From assembly GCA_016169945.1 (NCBI GenBank), contig JADLSH010000145.1, forward strand, positions 1,550,001 to 1,614,000: a DNA stretch of 64,000 bases, given 5' to 3'. Numbering within the stretch: the first letter of the stretch is position 1; every line of letters starts with the position of its first letter. A program made the position numbers and the translations under genes. Source of the DNA: Trachythela sp. YZ-2020 (taxonomy: Eukaryota > Cnidaria > Anthozoa > Malacalcyonacea > Clavulariidae). The notes beneath the pieces were generated by a model. The model was not told the origin of the DNA. It worked only from the letters and a program-made list of their open reading frames with translations, and ran no database searches. Below, in pieces: positions 44,640 through 59,300 of the stretch.

Positions 44640-45575
44640 GCGCTCCTTGTGCAGATTTTTACGCTCCTTCCAACAGTATAGAACATGCAACCATAACACA
44701 AATATTTAAAGAGATATTCAAGCTACAATAATACATGTAGAAGTTATTATTGTACTTTTCAGGTAGATTTATCCTACTCAACCGCCAACCTGTTTAATAC
44801 ATCATGTCTTACTAAACAATACTATGACAGCGGTGATTTAGAGTTTCGATATTCAGAAACAATTTTTGCGCAAATTCCATTCATACTATTGCTTCGACAC
44901 TCGACTATGTTGTATAGATTTTCACACCCGTGTTTGTGCTGTAAAGTGTAAAGCATAATAGTAGCACAAGAGTATAAAACCCGAGATTTAAGATACAATT
45001 TTGGGTGTTTGCATCTGTCAGACTATAGAATTACAGCGCGTGCTTTAGTATAGACATCTATATTCAGAAACAATTCATTCATGCTATTGCTTAGAAATTA
45101 AACTATGTTGTATAGATTTTGTCACCCGTTTTAGCGATATAAAGCGTAAGCCTATAAAACCCGAATTTTAAATAGATATCCACAATACAATTCTTAGTAT
45201 TTACATCGTGTCAGACTATATAATTACAGCGCGTGCTCTAGTTTAGACATCTAATTGAGAAACAATTTGCGCAAAATCCGGTCATACTATTGCTTAGAAA
45301 TTCGACTATGTTGACGCCCATTTTAGTGGTATAAAGCATGATAGTAACACAACTTTTGAAAATCCGAAATTATAAATATAGTCAATCGTGTAAGACAAAT
45401 TATAGAATTACAGCGCTGATTAAGCTATATTCAGAAACGATTTGCGCAAAATCTAGTTAAACGATTGCTTAGAAATCGGATATGTTGTACAGATTTTTAC
45501 GCTCTTACCAACGGTACGTGTAGAGCAATATCACAGGCAATATAGTATCATGTGTCTTGAAACCGCGAAATTTTT
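44640..45575. repeat. Satellite with ~175-211 bp units
   Basis: Units start near 44851, 45062, 45253 and 45428 with ATTCAGAAACAATTTGCGCA or a variant. They share CTATTGCTTAGAAATTCGAC, ATGTTGTATAGATTTT, TATAAAACCCGA and GAATTACAGCGCGTGCT. A partial unit precedes at 44640. Unit length differs by internal deletions. Confidence 0.9.
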
Positions 45576-45814
45576 GAGATGTATTCGGGTTCGTATTTCG
45601 GTTTCAGCTACGCGTTTTTACATTAATATTCCCATTCCTTGTTATAGTGAACTGAAAAAGACTGAACTGAAAAAATTCATATTTTGAAGCCTCTGGAGCT
45701 TTATTTCCTGCATTTTCAGACAAAATATTTTGATATAGTCCACCTAGACAGAATGAATATCAAGTATATATGAACTGTTATCGTGCGTTTGAATACTATT
45801 TGTAATATTTTTAT

Positions 45815-45975
45815 TTATTTATTTAGCTTCGCCAACTAGGGCAGGGTCACCACAACAGCATATGCCAATTACTGTGGGCCCTTTTTTTACCTGACCCACC
45901 CTGTCAACTTTCCCTGTGGGAGGAAACCGGAGGACCCGGAGAAAACCCACGACTTTCGGCAGAGCGTTGACTTTA
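45815..45975 (-). mobile_element. SINE-like repeat, minus strand
   Basis: The complement reads GTCAACGCTCTGCCGAAAGT, CGTGGGTTTTCTCCGGGT, CCTCCGGTTTCCTCCCACAG and GGAAAGTTGACAGGGTGGGT, module for module the repeat at 25690. It ends in a TTTATTTATT tail. Confidence 0.75.
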
Positions 45976-46646
45976 CTTTATTTGGAAAATAACACCTGTT
46001 TTTAAACAGTAAAGAAAATATTGTAATTGCTCAAAATCTAATTTATCACTGCACAAATCTGATTTATTACTGCACAAATTGGTTATCACTACACCTTAAA
46101 ATAATCCGTGGTGCCAAGTAAAGACATTTTCTCTGAGGCATGCATTTTACAATCACCTCGACAATAACACTCAGATGTATATATTTAGTTTCCCGAGTTT
46201 GTATTTGAGTTGGAAAACCATGTTTGACGTTGATATGACTATAATCTTGCACATAAGGCTACCCTTTTCAGCTTTTGGAATATACATGCAAACTTTTTCT
46301 TTCTATCTGTTTGGAAAGTAAAACAAAATGCCACCTCACATTCGGGACAATTGTAGTTTTAAGAAACACATACAAAGTCGTGCCACATTTCAAACGCGCT
46401 GTTGTGCGTCACACCACGTCTTGGCAAACATTAACGCAAATAATAGAAACTCCGAATTTGGTTGTTTTTAATATTAAAGTACTGAGTGGTTACCAAAAAT
46501 ATAGATGTTCAATTGACTTAACAATTTCGATATCCCATATTTTAACATACATTTTAGCACCCCGCCTAACCACGTTTTTTAATTAAATTTCAAAGTCGCC
46601 GCACTTGATGCATTAATTACACCCTCGGGATATGTCTGATCTTAAC
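45976..46646. other. Intergenic, no gene seen
   Basis: The plus-strand 103-codon frame at 46275 has no recognisable motif. AT-rich without clear repeats. Confidence 0.35.
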
Positions 46647-46985
46647 CAAGGGAACACGGCCACACGGCAGACTGCCGTGTTGACTTCTTTATTTACATGT
46701 AAATGAATATGGTCGTTCACTTACTTGTTTTTGGTCTTTTAATACGCATATTCTTTAAGTGATTGCCCGCTTTAATACAAAATATAGCGTACGATCCGAG
46801 GGGCAAATCGAAGCAAATTCAAATTTCAAAATTGTTTTCAAGTGTATTTCCGCTTCGATTGGTTTTTGCGGGCAAATATACTTGAAAAATATGCGTATTA
46901 AAAGACCAAAAACAAGTAAGTGAACGACCATATTCATTTACATGTAAATAAAGAAGTCAACACGGCAGTCTGCCGTGTTCCCTTG
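46647..46985. mobile_element. Long-TIR MITE, 339 bp
   Basis: Ends CAAGGGAACACGG and CCGTGTTCCCTTG. The inverted repeats run about 105 bases through AAGTCAACACGGCAG, TTTACATGTAAAT and AAAACAAGTAAGTGAACGAC. Flanks TCTTAAC and TCTTGAC could be a mutated 7-base duplication. No transposase. Confidence 0.88.
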
Positions 46986-48739
46986 TCTTGACTGAATCAT
47001 AAAACGGTCAGCTGCAAAACATGGAATTTGATCTTGGAATGTTGGGAATCTTTTTTATATTACATCAAAATATATATCTTACTAATATATTGATCTTTAC
47101 TATTTATCCTTTTTAACACAGAATGCGTTATTTCCTAAGGTGTATTAAATTTAAATGTTAACAACAGTACTATCCCTTGGCTATATGGCTAGATTGATAA
47201 ACACCGAATGTATGACTAAATGCTGATGCGGCCGTATAGGTTTGCGAAGTACATGTATGTTCGGCTAAATCCAAATGAAGAGATAAACGAGACATTCCAG
47301 ATGACTTTTGAAATTAGAGGATCTCTATTTATCGAGCTGGGATCCCAGTTAGGATCCGAGTTAGGATCCGAGTTAGGATCCGAAAGGCAAAATGTACCAT
47401 TCATTTCTGAATGTGATACTTATTTTGGTTTCATTGCCATTGACTGTTTATTCGTGATTTACAGCCACAGGATCTAAATATTGACCATTCGATTTGAGGC
47501 AGTGGGGAGAGGTGGGGGGTTTAGTTAACCAGTCGGTAAATTAGTCAATCGATTGAACGATCGGTAAGCTGTAATCTATGGTCGGTAAAATGTTTAGCAT
47601 GAATGTAAAGAAGATCAATGTAAAGAAGTTTTTTACCGAACGTCATTGACATTTAATATATTGCACATTTATAACACATCATACGAAATCGAGTGCCTTA
47701 AAGAATTTTAATCCGTTTAGTCACGGTCTTATCTTTTTATATATTTTTTATCTTATCTTTTTTTATATATAATCTTGTTTTTCGAAACTCAGTTTGTGGC
47801 AGTAGCGTGAATGCGTAGTTATAGATGTGCTACGAAAATGATTGTAATAATATGCACACCGTTACCAGTTGGTAAATAGGTCATGATCAATGGATGGAAC
47901 GATCGGTTAACTGTAATCTAAACGTTTAGCTTGCGCCAGTGCGATGTAGAAACCACTAAATTGATTGGGTGCTAATCTCTCACAAATCTTAGAAGCGACA
48001 ATAGTTAGTGAGAGAGGGCGATTCTAGCGCCATGCTAGTGCTGCTCGTCTCTGGAATGAACTTAATGTGGATAGTATGAGTATTAGTGGGTTGGGTAAAT
48101 TTAAAAAACACTTAGTTAATAAAATACTTCTAGTAAATGAAAGTTGTGATCATTTTCAGGTCACACAGACATTCTAATTGAAATATGTAGATATTGTAAT
48201 TTACACTATTTATATTTTTGGACCACAATGTAAAAAAGTATAAAACACAAAATTTTAGATACATTACTGAGCTTTTAGGAGTATATATTTTCAACATTTT
48301 CTCCATGCCTATTTTGCAAGGCCACGCCCATTTAGTCGATAAAATTGAAATTCCCCTCCTACGCCACTTATTTATTTTGAGTCTCTGAAACAGTATTTCC
48401 TGCATTTTGAGGGTACTTTGCGGTAGAATAGAATTGTCACGTTCGTTACAAAACATAGATTCTTCCCCGACGCAATGCGAATTTTTACGGGGTTAAAGTT
48501 CCCCGACGGGGGACTGTGTTCCCTCTGCCCTCTCTGGCGCCTTCCTTGTCTCTGTTTCGCCTAATTTTAGTAGATTGTGACTGGCAAACTGGGTTGGCAA
48601 TGTCCGTTGATGCGTAGTGTAAATTGGAATATTGGATAGATGATTTAGCCGAACATGCATGTACTTCGCTAAGCTATTTATCTACGCAACATTCCAACAT
48701 TCCAAGATTCCAAATTCCAGATTCCATGTTTTACAGCTT
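46986..48739. other. Intergenic with inverted and tandem repeats
   Basis: 47338-47382 has three GGATCCGAGTTA-type units. A GCGAAGTACATG(T/C)ATGTTCGGCTAAATC stretch at 47244-47272 is inverted at 48639-48668, perhaps bounding a 1.4 kb element. Two related blocks with GATTGAACGATCGGTAA (47550) and GATGGAACGATCGGTTAA (47893) lie between. 48010-48120 on plus reads ARLWNEL…GKFKKHLVNK, a LINE C-terminal scrap. Confidence 0.45.
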
Positions 48740-48744
48740 ACCTA

Positions 48745-49555
48745 GGTAGGTAAAACTAGGTAGGTAGGTAAAACTTTATTTAATCATGTGGATCACATCA
48801 TATTTAAATACTACAAACTAAACTACAAATAGATATTTACAAAATATTTAATTACGCAATATTAGAAATCACAAGTTGTGAGCGTCGATTCCATTTATAA
48901 ATATTGATAATGTATTCGAATCACGCAGATCTGCAGGTAATGTATTCCACAGTTTAGCTCCATCGTAGCAAAAAGGCTTTTCTTAAGGTTTTCAGTTCTA
49001 GGTAAAGGTAGTTGTAGTGAGGTAGAGGAGCCCCTAAGATCGTGTTCTGTTATATCTCTTTTACATATGAAAAGATCAGCAAGCGAACTCGGTCGAGCCA
49101 AACCATTTAGAACTTTGTACATTTGTTTTGCTTTTGATTTGGTTCGTTGAGTTTCAAGAGTCTCCCACCCTAATGCGTTTATCGCTTCTATACCAGGAGT
49201 ATCATACGTCATGTCTAGAAGAGCCGAAACCGTCGAGTGGCACTTACGAAAGCCAAACTCATGGTGTTCAGAGAGTAACGATTTCTCGTTAAGATATTCA
49301 TATATCTGGTCATACATTATTTTACTTATTGATGACAAGATCGAAATTGGTCTATAATTTTCGGATAGATTTCGTAGGCCGTTTTTAAAAAGCGGCAAGA
49401 GTCTAGCCATTTTCCATTCAGTTGGAAAACGATTTGAGATAATCGCATATGATTGAAAATATATGTAAGTGATGAGGCAACAGTAGAGGCTGCGACTTTT
49501 AAAATCTTGAGCAAGAAGGTCCTCATTAATATGCCGTTGATTAAACCTTTTCATA
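48745..49555 (-). mobile_element. LINE with internal deletion
   Basis: The 219-codon frame joins the RT N terminus ([48 protein letters not shown]) directly to C-terminal text (ALGWETLETQRTKSKAKQMY, FKSL-like end). The palm motifs are deleted. The 3' end has an AAACTTTATTTAATCATG block like the LINE at 7125 and a GTAG repeat tail. Confidence 0.85.
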
Positions 49556-50337
49556 TTTCGTACTTCAATTTTTTTGGCCTTCGTTGCGTGAATTTATGAT
49601 AGGGTTTATTTTTCTTATTCCGTATATTAAACTATGATCACTAATTCCCGTATGTATTACACCTGACAGATTGATTTTTTCTGGCATGGCCGTTACGTTG
49701 TGATCAATAAGAGTACAAGCGCATTTAAGACCTATTTGTTATTCGTGTACCCTCAGTGATTATTTTAGAATATGTAAACATTGTGATCTGAATGAAGTGG
49801 GGAATGAACAACATTACCTAATGTCATGCAGAAATGCAATGTTTGTAACCCTACGGAATAATTTCATTGAGAACTTGTATATTTACAAGACCTGTTTCAT
49901 TATGCAATATAATGCTTAACTATTTTCAAACAATACTGATATTGCCCATGTATGTTTTGGGGTACATATTGGAAAAATATGTCAAACTTAAAACAATCAT
50001 TTGCCGGTAAGTTAACAAATTTCCATGACATGTATAATGAATGAAAAACTAATGCTCGTCTTTAGCTAGTTAGGCGATGCCTGGTTATTGATGGGTTTCA
50101 ATAAGTGTTATGGGGCAGAATTAATATGGTGGTCAACCTCAGAAATGTTGACCCTTTTAATTGAAATTATTATTAAATGGCGTTCGTTGATTGATCAGGG
50201 TGTCAAAAACCGCAGACGTAACACGGAAAAACAAGAATTTCAAGAATTACAATCATTTGATGATAAGGTAAGGCCGACACACGCCATGACCTTCAATAGT
50301 TCAATTGACGATACCTTACGGTAAGACCAACTTTAAA
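49556..50337. other. 5' flank of the metalloproteinase gene
   Basis: No convincing TATA box. A plus-strand frame at 50088-50273 ends QELQSFDDK followed by GTAAGG, which could be an upstream exon, but no family is recognisable. 50309-50330 (ACGGTAAGACCAACTT) is conserved in the pseudogene copy, marking the 5' UTR as part of the duplicated segment. Confidence 0.35.
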
Positions 50338-53300
50338 ATGACAAAGATACAAATGTATCTGGCAATCTTTCTGACAATGTTACCAACATTGGTAATTGCT
50401 TCACCAATACCATCTTTGACACGTGACAATGTCGCTAAACCTAGCAAGAACGACCTCAAGGTTGTGGTAAGTGGGACTTATTTGATTGGTTTATTTGTTT
50501 GCGTTTTATTTACATTTATTTATTTATCTATTTACTTAACTTATTTATTTATTTGTTTGTTTATTTATTTACTACGTGATATGAACACGTTTTCTGATTG
50601 GTTTTCTAAAACAAGAGTGAGCAGTGTTAATGACTCGTTCGTTAGAAAAATGATTTCCATAGTTTTGTCAACCAATTTATTACAGTAAAGAAATATACAA
50701 CTGCACAATAATATGTAATAAGTGTTACCATTTGATACAAAGAGACAGGAATGTTAATTCACTTAAAAGATTAATTGGGTGAGTGTGATAAGTACAGGAA
50801 ATGATTATTGCATTGCTCATGTGTTAGTATTAAACAAAGATAAGTAGCCAATTAGGGTTAAAGACTAAAATATATTGAATTGTGTTAATATTAAGTTCCG
50901 GGTTGATTTTGTTAATATTAACGTGTAGTTCTTTATTAATCTTTAAGATAATGCCGAAACATGTTTACAACGAAATCTTTTGTCGTATTCATTCAAGTTG
51001 TTATGAGTTTATTGCTAGCACGATCATTTGGAAATACTAAATAGTGATACACTAGCTTATGCACCACATACACTAATAGTAAATTAGTAATTACACACAT
51101 ACAGTGTGATTACACACATACAGTGTGATTACACACATAACACATATAATTAACATAGTAATTACACACGTACAGTGCACACGCACACAAATACACCGGA
51201 AACCAAAATGAATGTAAATGTTCAGAACAGTTTGACGGAATGACAGGGAAGCTAGATTTTGATTGATCGAGCATTTAAAACAAATAGATTTCCAAGTCGA
51301 GGTCACTTCAGGATCAAAGTTAAAATCCAAAGGAGTATTGTAATAGTTATTCAGAGTAGATTGTAATGCACTGACTGACATGAACGCGTAGAATATGAGG
51401 TATATATAGATTGTTCCAGAGTTTCACAGTTGACGAAGTAACTTTTCTGAAATAGGGATGTTCTACACCTCGGAAGAATATTTTCTAAAGATGAATTGTT
51501 TCTATAGTTGATTTAACTGGGATATATCGATATCCAAATTCATTACTTTCATACGTAGCTACACTTCTCAACCCTAATTCTCAATGGTGGACAGTACTGT
51601 CAGTAGGTATCATTCAAGCAGAATTGTTTAAACCATCTATGATGACGTATGTTATGAAATGTATGAAGGCCGGATTCGAATATAATATTTGCATAATTAC
51701 TGGAGGGTACTAAATATTGTACTATTAGCGTTGTACGGTACTATTGCAGATTACTTTAGGAGTTTAGGGTACCAGCATAATTTTACTGCAGATTACTGTA
51801 GCATACTAGCGGTATTACCGCAACTCACAGGAGCGTGGAGAACACCATAATTTATGTACTTGAATTATTGCAATCATTTCAGTCACCTTTTACATGCAAA
51901 GTCATTTTGCAAATATTATATAATGTCCATGCCCTAAGTTATCTTTGCATGGGTTATATTCCATTCAATTAAATTATGCTTTATTTATACGTGCGGGAGT
52001 TCGAATCAATTTCGAAACAGTTGGTCAATTTCTTTCTTGAATTGTCCAAGCGAGCTTATTCCTCGTACATTTTGGGGCAATTCATTCCATAACACCGCCC
52101 CACTATAACTAAAACTTCGTTTTTGGTAGTTTGTGTGTGGTTTTTGGTACAAATTCTAAGCTATACCCCGTGCTGCGGGATTGGAATAGATTCTGTAAAT
52201 AGTCCGGAGTTCGCTTGTTATTAATTCTGTACATTAGAATTGCTTTTTTTTTCTTCTGACGTATGGAAAGATTACCCCAGCCTAGTTTGTTAAAGGGGGT
52301 ACTGGTTGGATTTAATATTACATTTAATGTTACATTTAAACCGTTCCATATATACAGAGCTACAATAGTCGAGATATGGTTGGATTAATTTAATGGCTCC
52401 TATAGCGGTGCATGCGTTTTTCTTAGATAAATTTTCAATATGTCGTGACCAAGTGAGGTGTTCGTCAATATGTACGCCTAACGATTTTAGTTCATTGACT
52501 CTTTTGATAGCCTTACCGGCATCAATTTCTATGTTAATATGTTCATCAGCATGAGAGAAGAGTCGTTGGCGAGACCCTATTATCATAAATTCTGTCTTTG
52601 CACTTAGTTTATTAGCTTTTAGGCACTTGTTAAGATTTTGTAACTCTAAATTGATTATAGTTTCAAGATCGGTCACTGATTCAGCTGTAATACTAATATT
52701 TGTCAGCTTTCCTTGTAAATACTTAAAGACTGCCAGCTATGTGTAAAATGTTAATATGATGATCTTGTATATAACATATAATTCAAATATAGTCAGTTCA
52801 ATATTTTATGTCTTGTATTGGGACATACCTAAGCATGGGTTTTATATTTTTTGTTTTGGTTTCTGTTTTATATATTGTTTTGGTTTCTGTTTCTTATTTT
52901 GTTTTTGGTTTCTGTTTTTTTAATACTTACGTAGCGGGCAGATGTACGACCTAGCACACTCTCCTCCGCAGAGGCTTGCGAGAAAATATTTAATCGTCTT
53001 ACACAGGGTTTCGTGAAGCGTGGGGGAGCGTGCACTACACGCCCCCCCCCAACGATTCATGAAACTCCGTGTAAGACGACTAAATATTTTTTGAAGCTCG
53101 CAAGCCTCTGCGGAGGAGAGAGTACCTGGCACCCTCCTAGAGTGGTGGCGTCACTGAATCATTGAAGGTTCAAGTAAAAATATATCAGTCATCAAAACTT
53201 TTAACTAAAAACTATAAAATTATATGAGAAATTATATGAGAACCTTATTCAAACACGTAAAGTCACATGGTCCAGTGTATACTTATTATACTATCAATAT

Positions 53301-56300
53301 TTGATCTATTTCAATGAAGATTGAAGGGAGTATTATCTACCATTATTATGAATTGGGCAAAATGAAAACTGACATGGTGAACATGAACAAGGACAATTAT
53401 TAAATCTATATTGCATGTTCTTTGCTGTGAATGTGGAAGAGTTAATGATGGATTATTTGAAAGGGAGCTAAAATATAGAGGATTTACGGTAAACTTTTTC
53501 TCTCTGAATTTTTCTAGCAATACCTGGTGCGATATGGCCACTTAGACGCCAAAACTGACGTGAGAAAACTTTCTCAAAAACAACAATCAAACCTGACTGC
53601 TGCAAACACCACAGATACTAAACATCCTTATACTGATGACGAGATTTCAAATGGAATCAAAAATCTTCAAAATTCGCTTGGTTTAAAAGTCACAGGAGTG
53701 TTAAATGAAGAAACGATAAAACTAATGCAGGCTCCTCGATGCGACATGTCTGATAAAGGTCTTGCCAAAACGTTCCAATTCAAGGTGCACCATCGTAGCC
53801 GAAGGTATACGGTTTATCACCGAACAAAAAGTGGTCAATATAAAATGTTCAAATGGCCTAAGAAATACATTACATGGCAAATCTATAAGCCATGGACTGG
53901 AAGTGTATCAAAAACAAAACAAGAAGAAATTTTTGATAAAGCATTCAAGATATGGGAGTATGCATCTCCATTGAGATTTGAGAAAGGAAAAACAAGTGGT
54001 GTGTCATGGCCTGATATTGATATAGAATTTTACACTGGTAGGTCTTGTAATATATAGATATGATAGATAGATAGATAGATATTTTATTAAATGCTACTTG
54101 GCAGCCAATTGGCTGAATTACGTAGGATTTTACAATGCCAAATTTCTAAACAGTATAAATTGTACAGTACTATGACCTATGTATATATATTTACAAACGA
54201 AAGCAGAAAATTAACTGGAATCAAATAACATTGATGGAACGAAAGATTTTTTGAAACGGTTGGTATGAATAATAGGAAGTTCGTATATACGTCCACGGGT
54301 GTCTGAGCGAGTATCTAGATTTGTTCTTTGGGGGTAGTAGATTGTAAAGTTTATGGTTGTTATCTGAAGTTATTTGATTAAAAAGTTTTTTACACATAGC
54401 TTGTCTTCGTTCGCGTACAGCATGAGTGGCCCTGTTGATATACAAACATCGCTTTTCATCACTGGGGTACATTTGGTGCATTTCTTCCGCATATCTTGTC
54501 AGGTTACTAATATGGGTATTGTAAACGAGATCATTTAAAACAATTTCAGAGTTCTACACTCAAGCCCTGAGGACAGACTCTTGTAGCATTTTCCGATTGA
54601 ATTGTAATATATGCACTGTCGTGACGTTTCTCGTCCATTGTAGTATAGTTTTCCTACTTACCAATATATTTTTCTAATTCATATTAAGATGGTACACATT
54701 TTATCATTGACATTGTCATTCAGAAAATGAAAATGAATATCTTATAAAATTAAAAAAGGATATATCTTATCTTTGTCAGGTTCTCATGGAGATTCGCAAC
54801 CATTTAATGATGGTCCAGGTGGTGATCTCGCTCATGCATTTCTTCCTGGGAGTTCTAAAGATGGAGATATCCACATGGACGCAGGAGAAAAATGGACCGA
54901 ACAAACCTTATATAATGTCGCTGTCCATGAAATAGGTCATAGTTTGGGTTTGGGTCATTCTTCGAACTATGACAGTGTCATGTATAACCGATACACAAGA
55001 ATAAATAGTATAACTAGTCTGCATCAAGATGATCAAAATGGCTTGAACAAAATTTACGGTAAGAAATAATATTGCTGAAGGGTTTGAACCCGTTCGGTTG
55101 GTACGGACTTGGGAGAACAATTATCTAACGATATACCTTACACAAATACAACTCCAGAAAGCTACTTCACGGCATTTGAGCGCCCAAGTAACCCATTATT
55201 TTGCTTTAAAGAGATATCGGAATGGGAAACTCTAAGACTGCTTCAAAACTTAAGTGCTTCGAAAGCATCAGGTATTGACAAAATTTCAGCTAAATTCTTA
55301 AAAATTGCCGCCCCCATTATTGCTTCTTCACTCTCATTAATTTTTAATCAATCAATTCGCACCGGTATATTTCCGTGTGACTGGAAAATCGCAAGAGTAA
55401 CACCAATATGCAAATCTGGGGCCAACCATGGTACGTCTAATTACAGGCCAATATCCGTTATTTCGATTGTAGCAAGAATTATGGAGAAGCTGGTACACAA
55501 CCAGATCTATGATTATTTGATGTACTCAAATTTATTAACAAATTCTCAGCACGAATTCAGACCGTGCCATTCTACGGTTACTGCATTGCTAGACATCACT
55601 AATAGATGGTATCAAGACATTGATATTGGTAAACTAAACGGCGTAGCTTAAAAAGGCGTTCGATACTGTCAATCATGATATCCTACTTAAAAAGTTGGAT
55701 ATTTACGGCATAACAGGGACGGCACTATGTTGGCTCAGACCGAACGCAATATTGCCAAGTAGGGGGCCATTTATATGGACCACTACGTGTAAAAACAGGT
55801 ATTCCGCAACGCTCTGCTCTAGGGCCGCTTCTATTTCTAATATACATCAATGATCTGCCTCAATGCTTAGAACGAACAATTGGATGTTAGCCAACCAACT
55901 TACTTTAAACCATTCTAAAACGGAATACATGATAGTAGGTAGTAATAGAAGAATCAACCAAATAGGCATACAACCTCACATACATATTGGAGGTAGGAAA
56001 ATAGACCGAGTTAAAGTAACTAAAAGTAACTAAGTTACTAAAAAGGTCAATGCAGGCCTCAGCATCCTACTGACGGTTTCGAGAAATAGTGGATTATAGA
56101 ACACTAATTACAATATATCAATCAATTATTCAACCTCACTTTGATTTCTGCTCGCAAGTTTGGGGTTGCCAAGGAAAAGGTTTATCAGACAAATTACAGA
56201 AGCTCCAAAACCGAGCATTTCGAATAATAACACGTAAAAACTATGAGATTCGATCTGTTGACATTTTGGAAAACGTAGGCAGGGGCGTAACTAGGGCTAC

Positions 56301-59300
56301 AGCATTAGGGGGGTGAACAAATTTTGCCCGACGAAAAATAAATAAAACGAATTATCCCCCCCCCCTCCCGCTCGCCCAACTATACTGTACAATACTGTAA
56401 AAATTTTGCGATACTATTATGTTTCAAGACATGAGGAATCACAATTCGCTCAATTTCCTCCTATTTTTTATCGGTTTTACCATTAAAAATCCCCCAAATT
56501 TTCTCAAAATATTACAACAACATTTTTAGGCCTCATTTTTACCCGACGAATTTGGCCATTTCTACACATTGGGGGGTGTCACCCCCCCTCCCCCCACACA
56601 CACACACTCCCTCCCCACTATTTACGCACCTGAACGTAGGAGTTTCTAACTTACAAGCCAGAAGAGAGCATCAATTAGCGATTCTAATGTACAAAGTCAA
56701 AAACAAAATGCTACCAAATTATTTAACAGAAATTTTCACCAACACGAATTCAATACATATAAATAGCGAATATACTAATACTGGAAATTCATTTTCAGCC
56801 ATCTAATTATTTGCAGACCATTGATAATATAAAGCCAGGGGTTTCAAGATAGGTCACTTAAATATCAGAAGTTTGATTAAGCATATTGATGAATTTCGAA
56901 TATACTTAATCAATAAACAATTTGACATAATTAGTGTGAACGAAACAATGCTAGATGATACAATTAGTGATGGAGATATTACCATCAACGGATATGAATG
57001 TGTGCGGAAGGACAGAAATCGCAATGGAGGGGGTGTTGCCTTATATATAAGAGATACTATCAATTTTAAAACAAGGAACGATTTAACAATTGACACTCTT
57101 GAAACAATAACAGTTGAAATTTTTAAACCAAAAGCAAAATCGTTCTTGATAAATACTTGGTATAGACCACCAAATACCCCAATCCAAGCATTTGATGATT
57201 ATGAATTATGCATCCAAAGAATGGATGCGGAAAATAAAGAATCAATTTATATTGGTGATTTCAACTGTGACTGGCTAACACATAGGGAACGAAAACAACC
57301 ACACACTAATAGACTGGTTGAGCTGTCAGAAATGTATCAACTTGAACAACTTATAGAAAGCCCAACACGGGTTACCAGTAACACAAAAGCTTAATTGATT
57401 TAGTATTCAGCAATAAACCTGACTTGATTATAAAATCTGGGGTAGAACATGTAGGAATCAGCGATCACAGTATGGTCTATGTGCATAGGAAAATTTCTGT
57501 ACCACGTAGACCACCAAAAATGGTCAATACTAGACAATATAAGTATTACAACATTCCATTATTCAAGTCTGATTTAAAAGATATATTTTCAACCAGTGTT
57601 TTTAATAATGAAAATCCGAATGATCTTTGGCATGATTGGAAAACAAAATTTTTAATGGTGGCTGATAGTCACGCACCACCAATAACCAGGAGGGTGAGGA
57701 GTGAATATACGCCATGGCTTACTGATGACATAATGAAACATATGCGACATCGAGATTATCTTAAAAAGAAAGCTGTTCAGACAGGCTCCCCCAGCATTCA
57801 CCAAGCATATAAACAGGCTAGAAATGCACTCTCCAGAAAGATTAAATCAACTAAGACAAAATATTACTTGAAATGTTTCAAAGACACTTCCAAAAACCCG
57901 AAAGAAATGTGGAAAACGATTAACAAGGTAGTCAATAAAAAATCTAAGACGACAGAATCAAGGAATTGATCATAAATGATACAACTATCACCGATGCACG
58001 AGATATAGCAAACACCCTCAATGATCACTTTTCGAAAATTGGGCCTAATTTAGCTAAAAGTATTTCTAATTTATCAAAACCAGCTGATAGCTACGTATCT
58101 GTTCAAGACACTGAATTTCAATTAGAGACAGTAAATGAACATGATATGATGAAAATACTTAAGAGTATTAAAGCATCGAAATCCACTGGACACGATAGGA
58201 TTCCTCCTAAGTTAATAAAAGATGCAGCGGAAGAAATCGTTGCTTCTCTGACTCAAATCTTTAACAAATCAATCAGTACTGGTATTTTTCCAGATGATTT
58301 GAAAATTGCAATAGTCTCACCAATTTATAAAACAGGAAATAGAAATGACTGCAATAATTACCGGCCAATATCCATTTTGTCAGTAATCACAAAAGTTTTC
58401 GAAAAATTAATATTTCAACAACTTTCTGCATATCTAGAAAACAACAACATTCTAACAAAACAGCAAGCAGGTTTTAGGAAAAAACAGTCAACACAAACAT
58501 CCCTATTAGGAGTTACAAATAGTTGGTATATAAACATGGATAAAGGGCTATTGAATGGAGTTATATTTTTGGATTTGAAGAAAGCATTTGATTGTGTAGA
58601 TCATGATATTTTGATTAAAAATTATCAATTTATGGAATTCACGGATTAACATTGGATTGGTTTAGATCGTATTTGAGTAACAGAAAACAAATATGTAAAA
58701 GTAATCAGGCAATGTCGAGGCAATGTGCTATAACATGTGGAGTACCACAGGGTCGAATTTGGGGCCCCTATTATTTTTAGTTTATATTAATGATTTGCCA
58801 AAATGCATGGATGGTGCTTCGGCAAGCATGTTTGCTGATGATACTAATTTAACTGCCACAGCCAGATCGATTGACGAATTAGAGGAAAATCTGAATAAAA
58901 ATTTGGAATGTGTACATCAATGGCTAATTAGCAACAAATTGACCCTAAACAAAGATAAAACAGAATACATGATAATAGGCTCAAGAAGTAAACTAAATAG
59001 CATCGATCAGGATCCTTAATAAAACTAGCAGATACAAACATCAAACGTGTAAAACAATGCAAAACCTTGGGGATCGTTGTTGATGACCAGCTTTTATGGA
59101 ATGAGCATGTTGGTAATGTAATAAAAAAAGTTTCTAAAGGATTAGGTATGCTAAGGCGACTTAAGCAGGTTGTGCCAAAAGAAATTTTGATCACAATATA
59201 TAAGTCATTGGTTCTTCCTTACTTTGATTATTGTAGCATGGTCTGGGATAATTGTAGTAGCTATTTGCTTGATAATATGCAGAAAATGCAAAACAGAGCG

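Larger units (their letters stand above)
43981..45648. mobile_element. Candidate element with ACTATAACAAGG termini enclosing a satellite
   Basis: ACTATAACAAGGAATGGG at the left is matched by CCCATTCCTTGTTATAGT at the right. Next to the left end is a GGGAAT-rich run. The interior contains a LINE 3' tail (44340-44515) and about four satellite units (44640-45575). No duplication was found at the flanks. Confidence 0.5.

Noticed and set aside
54221..54481. Minus-strand frame as a separate host gene in MMP intron 2
   Set aside because: Its text is the C-terminal end of a LINE protein and it ends at a (GATA)n tail.
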